64,000 nt of DNA from Luteimonas rhizosphaerae (GTDB lineage Bacteria > Pseudomonadota > Gammaproteobacteria > Xanthomonadales > Xanthomonadaceae). Below the pieces are notes generated by a model, which worked only from the letters and a program-made list of their open reading frames with translations, had not been told where the DNA came from and made no database searches. This document shows positions 48,298 through 60,011 of the stretch, piece by piece. The stretch's first letter is position 1; every line of letters starts with the position of its first letter. Made by a program: the position numbers and the translations under genes. The DNA is taken from assembly GCF_002849595.1 (NCBI RefSeq), contig NZ_NRQR01000020.1, positions 186,001 through 250,000 on the forward strand, in the 5' to 3' direction.

Positions 48298-48905
48298 GAT
48301 CGACTCTCCAGCTTGAAACGAAGATGCGCCCTCGCCGCCGGCCATTCGGCCGCGAGCAGCGAGAACACCACGGTATCGCGCAGCGACCCGTCGGAATGCC
48401 GTTGATGATGGCGCAGCACGCCATCCTGCTTCGCGCCGAGCCGCGCGATCGCCGCGCGCGAGGCGTGGTTGAACCAGCTCGTCTCGAACGCCACCGCGAC
48501 GCAGGCCATCGCCTCGAATGCGTGCCCCAACAGCAGCAACTCGGCTTCGGTGTTGAGCCCGGTGCGCTGCACGCGTGGCGCCAGCCAGCTGTGGCCGATC
48601 TTCAGGTTCGGCACGTCCGGGGCTAGGCCGTAGAAGTGCGTGCTGCCCACGACCTCGCCGGCGCCGTCGAGCACGGCGAACGGCAGTGCGAGACCGGCCT
48701 GCCGATCGGCCAGCGCCCGGTCGATGTAGCCGTCCACGTCCCCGGGCGCGGGCACGCCGGTGAACCACAGCCGGTGCAGGCCGCTCGACCGCACGACGTC
48801 GCGCAGCGGCGACGCATGCAGGGCGTCCAGCGGCACCAGCGTGACCTGCGCGCCGCGCAGGGTCGGCACGGTCCGCCAGGCGTCGCCTGCGGCAGCGGTG
48901 TCCAC
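48294..48905 (-). CDS. GNAT-family N-acetyltransferase within the arg operon
   Basis: 203 residues from GTG 48905, four bases after the argB stop. The RimJ/RimL-like pattern includes [15 protein letters not shown] near the start, the acetyl-CoA-binding strand [33 protein letters not shown] and the C-terminal [22 protein letters not shown]. It probably acetylates a protein or small amine. The kinase next door carries its own acetyltransferase domain, so this gene is not needed as the N-acetylglutamate synthase. Substrate unknown. Confidence 0.85.
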   Translation of the reverse strand: MDTAAAGDAWRTVPTLRGAQVTLVPLDALHASPLRDVVRSSGLHRLWFTGVPAPGDVDGYIDRALADRQAGLALPFAVLDGAGEVVGSTHFYGLAPDVPNLKIGHSWLAPRVQRTGLNTEAELLLLGHAFEAMACVAVAFETSWFNHASRAAIARLGAKQDGVLRHHQRHSDGSLRDTVVFSLLAAEWPAARAHLRFKLESRS

Positions 48906-48909
48906 GGCC

Positions 48910-50235
48910 TCAGCCCGCCAGCGTCGGTGCGCGCGTCGCGCAATGGGCCACGCACTGCTGGATCTGGTCAAAGCCGTCGAGGCCGTACCAGAACACCTTC
49001 CACTTCTCCTGCTTGAGGCAGCCGTCGGACTCGGCGTAATAGAAGATGTTGACCTGGTTGTTGTGGCGCGAGCGCCAGAACAGCTGCGGCGTTTCCTCGC
49101 GCATGACGTTCCACACGGCGCGGCCGAGGCCCTCGCCCTGGGCGTCGTCGAGCACCGCGAACTTGTCGAGGTAGGTGATCCCGTCGCCTTCTGTCAGCAG
49201 CACCGCGGCGCGGTAGTTCTCGCTGACGTAGGCGCGCAGCAGCGGCGTCCGCTCGAAGTAATCGTCGACCAGGGTCCGGCCGAAGCTCGACTCGATCAAC
49301 GTGCGCAGCCGCGGCAGGTCGAGTTCATCCCACGCGGTCGCGCGCAGCACGCGTTCACCGCGGCGCACCAGCGTGCCCGAGCCCTTGTGCGTGAACAGTT
49401 CCTTGGCAAGATCCGCCGGTCGCGTGATCGACACCGACGACGCCATCGGCAAGCCATCGAGCAGCGCCTTGATCTGCTCGATCTTGACCCGCATGCCGCC
49501 GTTGATCCACGGCTGCTCCATCAGGTGGTCGTACTCGGTCGAGAGGTTGATCGAGTCGATGACCTGGCCGTCGGGATCGAGCAGGCCGCCGGTGCCGGTC
49601 AGGAAGATGATCTTGTAGGGCTGCAACTCGCGGACGAGCTCGTTGGCAGCGAAGTCCGCGTTGATGTTGAGGATCTGCCCGGACGCGGTTTCGCCGAGGC
49701 TGGTGATCACCGGAATCGAGCCGGCCTGCAGGCTGGCCTCGATCGGCGCCAGGTTGACCCGCTGGACCTCGCCGACGAGCCCGTAGGTCGCCTGGTCGAG
49801 ATAGGCGGCTTCGAACACGCCGCCGGTGATCGAGGTCGCGCGCGCGCCGTTGCGCTGCAGCGCCTCGACCAGTTTGAGGTTCGCGGCCTGGAACACGCGG
49901 CGCACGATGGCGAGCGATTCCGGCGACGTGATCCGCAGGCCGTTGACGGTGCGCTTCTCGATGCCGGCCGCCGACAGTTCCGCATCCAGCTGCGGGCCGG
50001 CGCCGTGCAGCACGATCGGCGTCAGGCCGACCTCCTGCAGGAACGACAGCGACGAGGTGAGGTCGTCGAGCTCGTCGCGCAGCACCGCGCCGCCGACCTT
50101 GACCACGGCGAAGCGCTTGGCATCGAGCTGCGAGAAGCGCTTGAGGTACTGGCTGATCTCCTTCGCGCTGGCCATGCTCGAAAGCAGGCGCACGATGGTC
50201 TGGCGGGTCTGGACGTGGGTCGCGGGAATGTTCAC
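48910..50235 (-). CDS. argB: Bifunctional N-acetylglutamate synthase/kinase
   Basis: 441 residues from a GTG start. Residues to about 290 form an amino-acid-kinase domain ([64 protein letters not shown]). From about 300 a vertebrate-like GNAT domain follows ([36 protein letters not shown]). This fused NAGS-K is characteristic of xanthomonads and performs both the first and second steps of arginine synthesis, feedback-controlled by arginine. Confidence 0.93.
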   Translation of the reverse strand: MNIPATHVQTRQTIVRLLSSMASAKEISQYLKRFSQLDAKRFAVVKVGGAVLRDELDDLTSSLSFLQEVGLTPIVLHGAGPQLDAELSAAGIEKRTVNGLRITSPESLAIVRRVFQAANLKLVEALQRNGARATSITGGVFEAAYLDQATYGLVGEVQRVNLAPIEASLQAGSIPVITSLGETASGQILNINADFAANELVRELQPYKIIFLTGTGGLLDPDGQVIDSINLSTEYDHLMEQPWINGGMRVKIEQIKALLDGLPMASSVSITRPADLAKELFTHKGSGTLVRRGERVLRATAWDELDLPRLRTLIESSFGRTLVDDYFERTPLLRAYVSENYRAAVLLTEGDGITYLDKFAVLDDAQGEGLGRAVWNVMREETPQLFWRSRHNNQVNIFYYAESDGCLKQEKWKVFWYGLDGFDQIQQCVAHCATRAPTLAG

Positions 50236-50288
50236 GGGTCGGCTTGTGTGGATGGCGCGGTGGATAGGAAATGCAGTCTGTGCGCGGC

Positions 50289-51389
50289 TCAGGCCGGCGG
50301 ATTGATGATCCGGTGCACGGCATCGGCGTAACGCTGCAGCTGCTCCAGGCTTACGAACTCGTCGGCCGTGTGCGCCTGGGCAATGTCGCCGGGCCCGAAG
50401 ACGAACGCGGTATAGCCGCCCGCTGAGAACAGCGAGGCCTCGGTCCAGAAATCGACGGCGTTGCCGATCGGCAGGTCCAGCGCATCGGCGATGTCGCGCG
50501 CTTCCAGACGACGCCCTTCCGCGCGTGCGATGTCGCCCGATGGCAGGCTCGGGCCGCGGAAGGTTTCGGTGAATTCCGCAGCATCGGGCTGGGCGAAACC
50601 GGCGAACGTCGCCAGCAGCGCATCGACATCCATCGACGGCAGCGGCCGGAAGCCGAAGCGCAGCTCCGCCGCCGGCGCGATCATGTTCGCCTTGATGCCA
50701 CCGTCGACGCGGCCGATGTTGAAGCGTAGCCCGGTGAGGCCGCCGAAGCGCGTATGCGCAAGAGACTCTACGTGATCGAGCGCGCGCCCGCCCCAGCGCA
50801 TCGCCTGGTGCAGCGCACTCGCCGCCGGATCCTGACGGCCCGACGCATGACCGGCGGTGCCGGCGAAGCGCATCAGCACCGAGCTGATACCGCGATGCGC
50901 GAGTACCGCCTCGCCCATCGTCGGCTCGGCGACGATGACGGCCTCGTAGGGAATTCCGCGGGCGAGGAACGCCGCGATGCAGCGCGGGTCGTTGGCTTCC
51001 TCGTCGCTGGAGAACAGGAACGCGGCATCGCCGTCGCCGGCATTCGCCGCGGCGATCAGCGCCGCCGCCGCGCCCTTGATGTCGCAGACGCCGAGGCCGA
51101 CCACGCGGTCGTCGAGGCGCCGCATCACGTGCGGATCGGCGCTCCAGTGCGGCGAGTCCGGCACCGTGTCCAGATGCACGTTGAACAGGAATTTCGGCGT
51201 GCCGCGCGCCGCGAACAGGCTGACCGCTCCCGCGCCGTGATCGACGACCTCGACCTCGAACCCCGGCAGCTGGTCGCGGATGTAGTCGAAGATCCCGCCT
51301 TCGGCCGCGATCGCACGCGGCGGATTGCGGGTGTCGAACGCCACCAGTCGTTCGAGATGGGCCAGCGTGTGGTCGAGGAGTTCGGTCAT
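50289..51389 (-). CDS. argE': N-acetyl-L-citrulline deacetylase
   Basis: A 366-residue M20-family zinc peptidase. Metal ligands are visible in [34 protein letters not shown] and AEPTMGEAV, with a dimerisation lid between. In xanthomonads the homologous enzyme removes acetate from N-acetylcitrulline rather than from N-acetylornithine. The neighbouring acetylornithine carbamoyltransferase supports that assignment here. ATG 51389; a 54-nt gap leads to argB. Confidence 0.9.
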   Translation of the reverse strand: MTELLDHTLAHLERLVAFDTRNPPRAIAAEGGIFDYIRDQLPGFEVEVVDHGAGAVSLFAARGTPKFLFNVHLDTVPDSPHWSADPHVMRRLDDRVVGLGVCDIKGAAAALIAAANAGDGDAAFLFSSDEEANDPRCIAAFLARGIPYEAVIVAEPTMGEAVLAHRGISSVLMRFAGTAGHASGRQDPAASALHQAMRWGGRALDHVESLAHTRFGGLTGLRFNIGRVDGGIKANMIAPAAELRFGFRPLPSMDVDALLATFAGFAQPDAAEFTETFRGPSLPSGDIARAEGRRLEARDIADALDLPIGNAVDFWTEASLFSAGGYTAFVFGPGDIAQAHTADEFVSLEQLQRYADAVHRIINPPA

Positions 51390-51558
51390 GACGGGGATCG
51401 GAATGTCCTGGATCGCAAGTGGAACAGGGCCCCCGCGTACGGCGGCGGCCGCCCGGCGGGCGGATGAGGACGCGGGTGCCAGCCCGTCCTAGAACGAGAG
51501 CGACGCGTGCTCGCCCGGCCCGGCGCGCGCGTCGTCCCGCTGGCGTGGGGATCTCGAC

Positions 51559-52788
51559 TCAGCGGTTGATCTCGGCCCACAGCGTCGAACTCATGCCGAA
51601 CAGCTTGATGAAGCCTTCGGCTTCCTCGACGCCCCAGTCCGCGGACTGCGCGTAGGTCGCGCCCTTGGCGTGCAGCAGGTGCGGCGAACGGATCGCGACG
51701 GCATCGACGCGGGCGCCGCGGGTTTCCAGCACGACCTCGCCATTGACGCAGGCCTGCGAGGACTGCAGGAACGCTTCCAGGTCGGCCTTCAGCGGATCGT
51801 GGAAGAAGCCTTCGTAGACCAGCTCCACCCACTTGCGCGCGACCTCGGGCTTGAAGCGGTTCTGCTGCTTGCTCAGCACCGCTTCCTCGAGCGCGCGATG
51901 GGCGGCGAGCAACGACACGAGACCGGGCGCCTCGTAGACGATGCGGCCCTTGAGGCCGATCACGGTGTCGCCGGTGTACATGCCGCGGCCCACGCCGTAG
52001 GGCGCGAACAGCGCATTGAGCTTTGCCAGCAGCGCGGCGCCGTCCAGCGCCTCGCCATCGAGCGACACCGCCTCGCCGTTGCGGAAGCCGAGCGTCACGC
52101 GCAGCGGCGCCTCCGGCCATTCGGCGCGCGGCGCGCACCAGCCACGGGCTTCCTCGCCCGGCGCTTCCCACCGGTCGATCTCGCCGCCGGACATGGTCAC
52201 GCCCAGCAGGTTCTCGTTGATCGTGTACTGCTGCTGCTTGGCGCGCACGCCGAAGCCGCGCGCCTCCAGATAGGCCTGTTCGTAGGCACGGGTCTGGGTG
52301 TGTTCCTTCTGGATCTCGCGGATCGGCGCCACGATGCGGTAGTCGCCCTGCGCCTTGACCGCGAGATCGAAACGCACCTGGTCGTTGCCCATGCCCGTGC
52401 AGCCGTGCGCGATCGCATTGGTGCCCAGCTCGGCGGCGCGGGCGAGCGCGGCGTCGACGATCAGATAGCGATCCGAGACCAGCAGCGGGTACTGGCCCTG
52501 GTAGCCCTCGCCCGCCCACACGTAGGGCTTGACGAAGCCCGACCAGATCGCCGGGCCGCCGTCGACGGTGCGATGGCTGGTGACGCCGAGCTCGGCGGCG
52601 CGCTGCTCGATGAAGGCGCGCTCTTCGGCGTCGACGCCGCCGGTGTCGGCGAAGACGGTGTGCACGGCCCAGCCCTGCGCCTGCAGGTAGGGCACGCAGA
52701 AGCTGGTATCGAGGCCGCCCGAGAACGCGAGGACGATGTCCTTCGACTGTGCGGCGGAGGTCTTGGATTCGGGAGAGGCAGCGGTCAT
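51559..52788 (-). CDS. argG: Argininosuccinate synthase
   Basis: 409 residues. The ATP-binding P-loop is [17 protein letters not shown], followed by [29 protein letters not shown] and [18 protein letters not shown]. The length and sequence fit the xanthomonad type I enzyme, which joins citrulline and aspartate. In this cluster citrulline comes from the deacetylase encoded just downstream. It lies 46 nt after argF'. Confidence 0.95.
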   Translation of the reverse strand: MTAASPESKTSAAQSKDIVLAFSGGLDTSFCVPYLQAQGWAVHTVFADTGGVDAEERAFIEQRAAELGVTSHRTVDGGPAIWSGFVKPYVWAGEGYQGQYPLLVSDRYLIVDAALARAAELGTNAIAHGCTGMGNDQVRFDLAVKAQGDYRIVAPIREIQKEHTQTRAYEQAYLEARGFGVRAKQQQYTINENLLGVTMSGGEIDRWEAPGEEARGWCAPRAEWPEAPLRVTLGFRNGEAVSLDGEALDGAALLAKLNALFAPYGVGRGMYTGDTVIGLKGRIVYEAPGLVSLLAAHRALEEAVLSKQQNRFKPEVARKWVELVYEGFFHDPLKADLEAFLQSSQACVNGEVVLETRGARVDAVAIRSPHLLHAKGATYAQSADWGVEEAEGFIKLFGMSSTLWAEINR

Positions 52789-52834
52789 TGCGGAGTCCGG
52801 AACAGGATGGAAGGAGGGAGAGGCGCGCGGATGA

Positions 52835-53857
52835 TCAGCGGCCGATCAGCGTGGCCATGACGGCCTTCTGCACGTGCAGGCGGTTCTCCGCCTCGTCGAT
52901 GGCGATGCACTGCGGCGAATCCATGACCGCGTCGGTCGCCTTGACGTTGCGGCGCAGCGGCAGGCAGTGGCTGAAGACGCCATTGTTGGTCAGCGCCATC
53001 TTGGCCTCGTCGACGATGAAGTGCTGGTACTGGTCGCGGATCGGCTTCTCGGGCGCCCAGTTGCCGAAGAACGGCAGCGCGCCCCAGCTCTTGGCGTAGA
53101 CCACGTCGGCGCCGGCATAGGCGCTGTCGATGTCGTGGCTGACCTGCAGCGAGCCGCCGCTTTCGGCGACGTTCTGCGCGGCCCAGTCCATGTAACGCGT
53201 ATCGAGCACGTAGTCCGGCGTCGGACAGAGCAGGGTCACGTCCATGCCCATGCGGGTGGCGATGGTCAGCGCGGAGTTCGCGACCGCGGTGTTGAGCGGC
53301 TTGGGGTGGTAGGTCCAGGTCAGCACGTACTTCTTGCCGCGCAGGTCCGACGTGCCGAAGTGCTCCTGCAGCGCCAGCGCGTGGGCCAGCTCCTGGCACG
53401 GATGGGTGATGGTCTCCATGTTGATGACCGGCACCGGCGAGTACTGCGCGAAGGCCTTGAGCACCTTGTCCTGACGGTCGACCGACCAGTCCACGAACTT
53501 CGGGAAGGCGCGCACGCCGATCAGATCGACATAGCGGCCCAGCACGCGCGCGACTTCGGCGATGTGCTCCTCGGTGTCGCCGTCCATCACCGTGCCGAGG
53601 TCGAATTCGATCGGCCACGCGTCCTTGCCCGGCTGCAGCACCACCGCATGGCCGCCGAGCTGGAACGCGCCGAGCTCGAAGCTGGTGCGGGTGCGCATCG
53701 ACGGGTTGAAGAACACCAGGGCGATGGAGCGGCCCTTCAGGGCATCGCCGAGCTTGTGCTGCTTGAACTGCGCGGCCTGGGCCAGCAGCGCGTCGAGATC
53801 GGCGCGGCTCCAGTCCTGGGTGTTGAGGAAGTGGCGGTTGACGGCGGATGCGTTCAC
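52835..53857 (-). CDS. argF': N-acetylornithine carbamoyltransferase
   Basis: 340 residues from a GTG start. It matches the Xanthomonas AOTCase family closely: [17 protein letters not shown] near the start, carbamoyl-phosphate loop [20 protein letters not shown], a [11 protein letters not shown] loop that replaces the classical ornithine-binding region, [16 protein letters not shown] and [17 protein letters not shown] with the lysine known to be carboxylated in this family. It carbamoylates N-acetylornithine rather than ornithine. It is the first structural gene of the arginine cluster and follows the proposed leader. Confidence 0.95.
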   Translation of the reverse strand: MNASAVNRHFLNTQDWSRADLDALLAQAAQFKQHKLGDALKGRSIALVFFNPSMRTRTSFELGAFQLGGHAVVLQPGKDAWPIEFDLGTVMDGDTEEHIAEVARVLGRYVDLIGVRAFPKFVDWSVDRQDKVLKAFAQYSPVPVINMETITHPCQELAHALALQEHFGTSDLRGKKYVLTWTYHPKPLNTAVANSALTIATRMGMDVTLLCPTPDYVLDTRYMDWAAQNVAESGGSLQVSHDIDSAYAGADVVYAKSWGALPFFGNWAPEKPIRDQYQHFIVDEAKMALTNNGVFSHCLPLRRNVKATDAVMDSPQCIAIDEAENRLHVQKAVMATLIGR

Positions 53858-53933
53858 TGCGGAAGTCGTCCTGGGCTGCGATGGGAAAGGCGGTGGAGCG
53901 AGGATGGCGTGGAACGATGACGGGCCGGAAACG

Positions 53934-53959
53934 AAAAAACCCGGCATCGGCCGGGTTTT
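53934..53959 (-). terminator. Intrinsic terminator in the arg leader region
   Basis: Read on the minus strand: AAAACCCGGC-CGAT-GCCGGGTTTTTT, a 10-bp stem with a tight loop and six Ts. It lies 77 nt before the argF' start and 195 nt after the YcfJ-like gene. It may either end that gene's transcript or serve as an attenuator for the arg operon. Confidence 0.82.
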
Positions 53960-53991
53960 GTCAGAACTTGCGCATGCACGCGAACGTCCGG

Positions 53992-54096
53992 CTAACCCGA
54001 AAAGGAATCGGTTTCCGGTCGGCGCGCACGCGACGTCATGCCCGACGCCATGCGGGCGGAGGTCAGAATGTCGGCGTCGGCGTGGAAGTTCTGCAT
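53992..54096 (-). promoter_or_regulatory. Possible arginine leader peptide / attenuator of the arg operon
   Basis: A 34-codon frame (ATG 54096 to TAG 53992-53994) ends 33 nt before the terminator. It has arginines at 15, 23, 25 and 26; the last part reads MTSRARRPETDSFSG. Its last bases, CGGGTT, can pair with AACCCG in the 5' arm of the terminator and so could form a competing hairpin. A promoter-like TTGCGG-N17-GAGGAT lies just upstream, which would make the message nearly leaderless. This has the parts of classical attenuation: arginine codons, stop codon in the antiterminator, terminator. It is a hypothesis; arginine genes are usually ArgR-controlled. Confidence 0.38.
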
Positions 54097-54154
54097 CGGC
54101 GCGCATCCTCGCACGGCCGACGCTGCGCCGCAACAGCGCGGCGCCATCACCGGC

Positions 54155-54664
54155 TCAGCGTTCGCCCGGGGGCGCCACGACGGGGGTCACCGAGACCCGC
54201 ACCCGCATCCGGTTGCCCGGATCGTAGGGGAGCCGCGAGCGGTACTTGACGCCCTTGTGCACGTAATCGACGTCGTAGGCGATGGGCCGCCGGAATTCGC
54301 GCTCGATCGGCACCATGCGGCAATCGCCGCCGGCCGAGCGCGCGACTTCCTGCACGGTGTCGTCCTCGGAGCGCAGCACGTCCTTGACCGCGCCGACGAC
54401 GCGGGCGAATCCGCGGCGCTGCTCCTCGGGACTGGCGACGGGCGTGGTCGCCTCGCAGCGCTCGACCATGCTGGTCGCGCGCAGCGTCTGGTAGACCGGC
54501 TCGGCACGCAGCACCTGGGCGTATTCCACCCGCGCGTTCTCGATCTGCATCATCTGCGGCGCGCCCTGGGCCATCGCCCACAGCGGACACGCCGACAGCA
54601 CGACCATCCAGCAGAAGGTCCGTGGCGCGCGCGGCAGGCGGAGGCGATGGCAGGTGGGAAACAT
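54155..54664 (-). CDS. YcfJ-related secreted protein without a glycine zipper
   Basis: 169 residues from ATG 54664 with a signal peptide ([16 protein letters not shown]). The C-terminal part, [20 protein letters not shown] then [14 protein letters not shown], and a [13 protein letters not shown] strand are the conserved tail of YcfJ-like/glycine-zipper 2TM proteins. The central glycine-zipper segment of that family is absent, replaced by a polar stretch ([18 protein letters not shown]). It is probably periplasmic or envelope-associated. Function unknown. Confidence 0.72.
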   Translation of the reverse strand: MFPTCHRLRLPRAPRTFCWMVVLSACPLWAMAQGAPQMMQIENARVEYAQVLRAEPVYQTLRATSMVERCEATTPVASPEEQRRGFARVVGAVKDVLRSEDDTVQEVARSAGGDCRMVPIEREFRRPIAYDVDYVHKGVKYRSRLPYDPGNRMRVRVSVTPVVAPPGER

Positions 54665-54817
54665 CAGGGCGCAGTGTAGGCGGTGCACCCGCGCAGGGGC
54701 TGAATCGGTGCTGTCGTGCCCGCGTCGATCGCCCCGTGCGTGGCCGCGCGGATGCCAGTGGGCCGACGACCGATCGCGGACGGTGCTGGCGCCGGGGACG
54801 CGCCCTGCCCCGCCCGG

Positions 54818-54823
54818 TAGAAT
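54818..54823 (+). promoter_or_regulatory. -10 element upstream of cysS
   Basis: TAGAAT occurs 28 bp before the cysS ATG, the same hexamer as in the tRNA-Pro promoter. The -35 region at 17 bp (GGGACG) is weak. Confidence 0.45.
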
Positions 54824-54850
54824 CGAGCGGTTTTCCCGGTGAACGAAGCG

Positions 54851-56181
54851 ATGACCCTGCACCTGCACAACAGTTTGACGCGACGACTGGAACCGTTCGC
54901 GCCGCGCGACCCGGCCTGCCCGACGATGTACGTCTGCGGCCCCACGGTCTACAACTACGTGCACATCGGCAACGCGCGCGGTCCGGTGGTGTTCGGGGTG
55001 CTCGCCGACCTGCTGCGGCGGCGTCATGGCGCCCTGCGCTACGCGCGCAACATCACCGACGTCGACGACAAGATCAACGCCGCGGCCGCCGCGCAGGGCG
55101 TGCCGATCGCGACGATCACCGACCGCTTCACCGCCGCCTACCGGGCCGACATGGCCGCGCTCGGGGTCACGCCGCCGGACATCGAACCGGCCGCGACCGC
55201 GCACATCGGCGAGATCGTCGCGATGATCGAGCGGCTGATCGCCAGCGGGCATGCCTACGCCGCCGAAGGCCACGTGCTGTTCGCGGTCGATACCTTCGAA
55301 AGCTACGGCAAGCTGTCACGCCGCGATCCCGACGACATGCTGGCCGGCGCCCGCATCGAGGTGGCCCCGTACAAGCGCAGCCCCGGCGATTTCGTGCTGT
55401 GGAAGCCGTCGACCGGCGATCTGCCCGGCTGGGAGTCGCCCTGGGGCACGGGCCGTCCGGGCTGGCACATCGAATGCTCGGCGATGGCGGCTGCGCACCT
55501 GGGCGAGACGATCGACATCCACGCCGGCGGCGTCGACCTGCAGTTCCCGCACCACGAGAACGAGATCGCGCAGAGCGAATGCGCCCACGGCGGTCATCCG
55601 TTCGCGCGGGTCTGGCTGCACAACGGCATGCTGACCTTCGCCGGCGCGAAGATGTCGAAATCCATCGGCAACATCGAACGCGTACACGACCTGGTGCAGG
55701 CGCATCCGCCCGAAGCCTTGCGCTATGCGCTGCTGTCGGCGCATTACCGGCAGCCGCTGGACTGGTCGGACGCCTTGATCGAGCAGTCGGTGCGCACGCT
55801 CGATCGCCTCTACGGCACCTTGCGCGATCTGACCGACATCGACGGCGCGGCGCGGATCCCGGCGGCGATCGAGCAGGCGCTCGACGAGGACCTCAATACG
55901 CCCGCGGCGCTCGCCGAGATCGCGCGGATCGCCGGCGAGGCGCGCAAGGCGACGGATGCCGACAGCCGCGAGGCCCTGAAATCGGAACTGCTCGGCGCCG
56001 GGCTGGCGCTCGGTCTGCTGCAGCAGGTGCCTGCCGACTGGTTCGCCAGAGGCGCCAGCGCCGACGACGACGTCCGCAGAGTCGTGATTTCGCGCAGGCC
56101 GACGCGATCCGCGACCAGCTCGCGAGCGAAGGCATCGTGCTCGAGGACACGCCGCAGGGTGTGCGCTGGAAGCGCGGCTGA
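54851..56181 (+). pseudogene. cysS: cysS, cysteinyl-tRNA synthetase, frame disrupted near the C-terminus
   Basis: A class I synthetase. [19 protein letters not shown] gives the HIGH motif and first zinc cysteine, HIECSAMA and [12 protein letters not shown] complete the zinc site, and KMSKSIGN is the KMSKS loop; all are intact from ATG 54851. After GASADDDV the frame breaks. The normal end [20 protein letters not shown] then [12 protein letters not shown] lies in another frame and stops at 56179-56181. The region equivalent to E. coli EALIQQRLDARKA (about 12 residues) is missing. The total length, 1331 nt, is 3n+2. Because CysS is essential and no second copy is seen, a sequence or assembly fault is the likely cause. 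Confidence 0.9.
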
Positions 56182-56260
56182 GGCTGAGGCCGTGCCGCAT
56201 GCTGGCTGACGCGTCATGCGCGCATGGCGCCCAGCTTCCCAGCTTCGTTCGAGACGCTTT

Positions 56261-56331
56261 CGTAGGAGCGCGCTCGCACGCGACCGGGCCTCCCTGGCGC
56301 TAGTGCCGCGCGCGAACGCGCTTCTACCGGG
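56261..56331. repeat. Inverted REP doublet between cysS and fabF
   Basis: The forward unit begins GTAGGAGCGCGCTCGCACG at 56262 and ends with CGACC. The reverse unit, read on the minus strand as CCGGTAGAAGCGCGTTCGCG, occupies about 56305-56330. Both have the GTAG head seen in the SMAG/REP elements of Stenotrophomonas. The doublet sits between two convergent genes. Confidence 0.75.
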
Positions 56332-56409
56332 CGACCTCCCCTGTCCGGCGAATCGCCCGATGCGCACCGTCGATCGCAGGCGCGCTTACCGCAGGCAAGC
56401 CAGAACAGA

Positions 56410-56433
56410 ACAGGCCCGCTTGCGCGGGCCTGT
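56410..56433 (-). terminator. Hairpin after fabF, probable terminator
   Basis: Perfect stem ACAGGCCCGC/GCGGGCCTGT with a 4-nt loop, 25 nt after the fabF stop on the minus strand. It is followed by TCTGTTCTGG, a poor U-tract, so termination strength is uncertain. Confidence 0.55.
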
Positions 56434-56457
56434 CCGATACCGCCCACGTCGCTCCGC

Positions 56458-57696
<1,239 letters not shown>

Positions 57697-57856
57697 GATG
57701 AACTCCTAACGGATGACGGGATGCGGCACACGTTCGGTTGCCGCGAATACACACAAGGCCGCATGGCGGCCTCGTGCTTGGGTCAGGCGATGTGCCGGTG
57801 CGCCGAAGCGGGAACCGGCCGCGCGTGTCGGCCTGCCGACGACGCGCCCGGGGCGA

Positions 57857-58096
57857 TCAGCCCTTGGCGTGCGACTTGATGTAGTCGATCGCCTGCTGCA
57901 CCGAGGTGATCTTCTCGGCTTCTTCGTCCGGGATCTCGCACTCGAACTCTTCTTCCAGCGCCATCACCAGCTCGACGGTGTCCAGCGAGTCCGCGCCCAG
58001 GTCGTCGACGAACGAAGCGCTGTTGCTGACCTCATCCTCTTTCACGCCCAGCTGTTCGATCACAATCTTCTTGACGCGTTCTTCGATGTTGCTCAT
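57857..58096 (-). CDS. acpP: Acyl carrier protein
   Basis: 79 residues, strongly acidic. Ser37 in [19 protein letters not shown] is the 4'-phosphopantetheine attachment site. It carries the growing acyl chain for all Fab enzymes. It has its own upstream gap of 163 nt with a TACACT -10-like element at 58133-58138, so it may have a separate strong promoter as in E. coli. Confidence 0.98.
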   Translation of the reverse strand: MSNIEERVKKIVIEQLGVKEDEVSNSASFVDDLGADSLDTVELVMALEEEFECEIPDEEAEKITSVQQAIDYIKSHAKG

Positions 58097-58259
58097 AGCT
58101 TGTCTGCTCCGGGGAGGCGGTTTTCGGTGGTTAGTGTAAGGGAAAGCCGGGCGATGGGCGTACCACCATCGAACCCCTTGCCATTCAACGGCTTGCCCTC
58201 GAATTCGTTCGATTCCGGCGCGGCCGCGCAGCGGGCCGCGGTGGGGCGCGAAACCCGCA

Positions 58260-59003
58260 TCACGGCATGTACATGCCGCCGTTGACGTGCAGCGTTTCGC
58301 CGGTGATGTACGACGCCGACGGGCCGGCGAGAAACGCGACCGCTTCGGCGATGTCGGCCGCGTCGCCGAGCCGGCCGAGCGCGATCTGCTGCGTCAACGC
58401 GGCCTTCGAGGCTTCGGGCAGATCGCGTGTCATGTCGGTGGCGATGAAACCGGGCGCCACGACATTGACCGTCACGCCACGCGAGCCGATCTCCTTCGCC
58501 AGCGACTTGCTGAAGGCGATGATGCCGGCCTTGGCCGCCGCGTAGTTCGACTGCCCCGCATTGCCGGTGACGCCCACGACCGACGCGATGTTGACGATGC
58601 GGCCCTTGCGCGCCTTCATCATGCCGCGCATCACCGCCTTCGAGCTGCGGTAGACGCTGGTGAGATTGGTGTCGAGGATCGCCTGCCAGTCCTCGTCCTT
58701 CATGCGCATCAGCAGGTTGTCGCGGGTGATGCCGGCATTGTTGACGAGGATCGAGATCGCGCCGAACTCGCTGCCGACCGCGTCGACCAGCGCTTCGATG
58801 GCGCCTGCCTCGGCGACGTCGAGCACGCGGCCATGGCCGCCGTGGGCCTGAAGGCGTTCGCCGATCGCGGACGCGCCCGCGTCGGTGGTGGCCGTACCGA
58901 TCACGGTCGCGCCGCGCGCGGCGAGCATGTCGGCGATGGCCGCGCCGATCCCGCGGCTGGCGCCGGTGACGAGGGCGATTTCACCCTGCAGTGGCTGGCT
59001 CAT
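58260..59003 (-). CDS. fabG: 3-oxoacyl-ACP reductase
   Basis: A 247-residue SDR. NADP-binding motif [29 protein letters not shown], and the catalytic Ser, Tyr and Lys in [20 protein letters not shown] are typical of FabG. It reduces 3-oxoacyl-ACP to 3-hydroxyacyl-ACP. It lies between fabD and acpP in the standard order. Confidence 0.97.
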   Translation of the reverse strand: MSQPLQGEIALVTGASRGIGAAIADMLAARGATVIGTATTDAGASAIGERLQAHGGHGRVLDVAEAGAIEALVDAVGSEFGAISILVNNAGITRDNLLMRMKDEDWQAILDTNLTSVYRSSKAVMRGMMKARKGRIVNIASVVGVTGNAGQSNYAAAKAGIIAFSKSLAKEIGSRGVTVNVVAPGFIATDMTRDLPEASKAALTQQIALGRLGDAADIAEAVAFLAGPSASYITGETLHVNGGMYMP

Positions 59004-59063
59004 GTCGGTGTCCTGTTCTGTACGGGGAATGCCGCCGATCCGGCGGAACGCAACGGGCGCGGC

Positions 59064-60011
59064 TCAGGCCGCGCGCAGCGCATCGATCGCGGCGGTGAAC
59101 TCGTCCGGCGTGCCGATCGCGCGCGCTTCGAGCGACCTGTCGATGCGCTTCGAGAGACCGGTCAACACCTTGCCCGGCCCGCACTCGACGAGCGTGGTGA
59201 CCCCGCGCGCGGCGATCGCCTCGACGCAGCGCGTCCACTGCACCGGCAGGTACAGCTGGCGCTGCAACGCATCGCGGATCGCGACGCCGTCGTCGTGCAC
59301 GCCCGCATCGACGTTCTGCACGACCGGCAACACGGGCGCACGCCACTGCAGGTTCGCCATGGTCTCGCCGAGCCGGTCCGCGGCATCGCGCATCAACGGC
59401 GTGTGCGACGGCACGCTGACGGCCAGCTTCACGACCTTGCGCACGCCGCGCTCGCCGAGCAGCGCGATCGCACGATCGACCGCCGCCGCGTGGCCGCCGA
59501 TGACGATCTGTCCCGGCGAGTTGAAATTGGCGGGCACGACGACCTCGTCGGTCGACGCGGCTTCGCACACCTCCAGCACCAGCGCATCGTCGGCCCCGAT
59601 GACCGCCGCCATCGCGCCGGTGCCCGCAGGCGCAGCGGCCTGCATCAACTGGCCGCGGGTACGGACCAGGCGCGCGGCATCGCCGAGCGACAGCACGCCG
59701 GCCGCAACCAGGGCGGTGTATTCGCCGAGGCTGTGCCCCGCGACGACCGCCGGCTGCGCGCCGCCCTGCTGCTGCCATGCGCGCCACACGGCGACACCGG
59801 CGGCGAGCAGTGCCGGCTGGGTGAATTCGGTCTGGTTGAGCCGGTCTTCCGGCCCCTGCTGCGCGAGCGCCCAGAGCTGCGTTCCCGCGCCTTCGGACGC
59901 TTCGGCGAAGGTGTCGACGACCACCGGATGCTGCGCGGCGAGTTCACCGAGCATGCCCAGCGACTGCGAGCCCTGCCCCGGAAACACGAATGCGAATTGC
60001 GATGCGGTCAC
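59064..60011 (-). CDS. fabD: Malonyl-CoA:ACP transacylase
   Basis: 315 residues from GTG 60011, with GGAAG upstream. The nucleophile is Ser94 in VVAGHSLGEYTALVAAG. FVFPGQGSQSLGML is the N-terminal motif and SVPSHTPLMRDAADRL holds the catalytic histidine. It loads malonate onto ACP. A separate promoter may serve it (see the region upstream). Confidence 0.96.
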   Translation of the reverse strand: MTASQFAFVFPGQGSQSLGMLGELAAQHPVVVDTFAEASEGAGTQLWALAQQGPEDRLNQTEFTQPALLAAGVAVWRAWQQQGGAQPAVVAGHSLGEYTALVAAGVLSLGDAARLVRTRGQLMQAAAPAGTGAMAAVIGADDALVLEVCEAASTDEVVVPANFNSPGQIVIGGHAAAVDRAIALLGERGVRKVVKLAVSVPSHTPLMRDAADRLGETMANLQWRAPVLPVVQNVDAGVHDDGVAIRDALQRQLYLPVQWTRCVEAIAARGVTTLVECGPGKVLTGLSKRIDRSLEARAIGTPDEFTAAIDALRAA

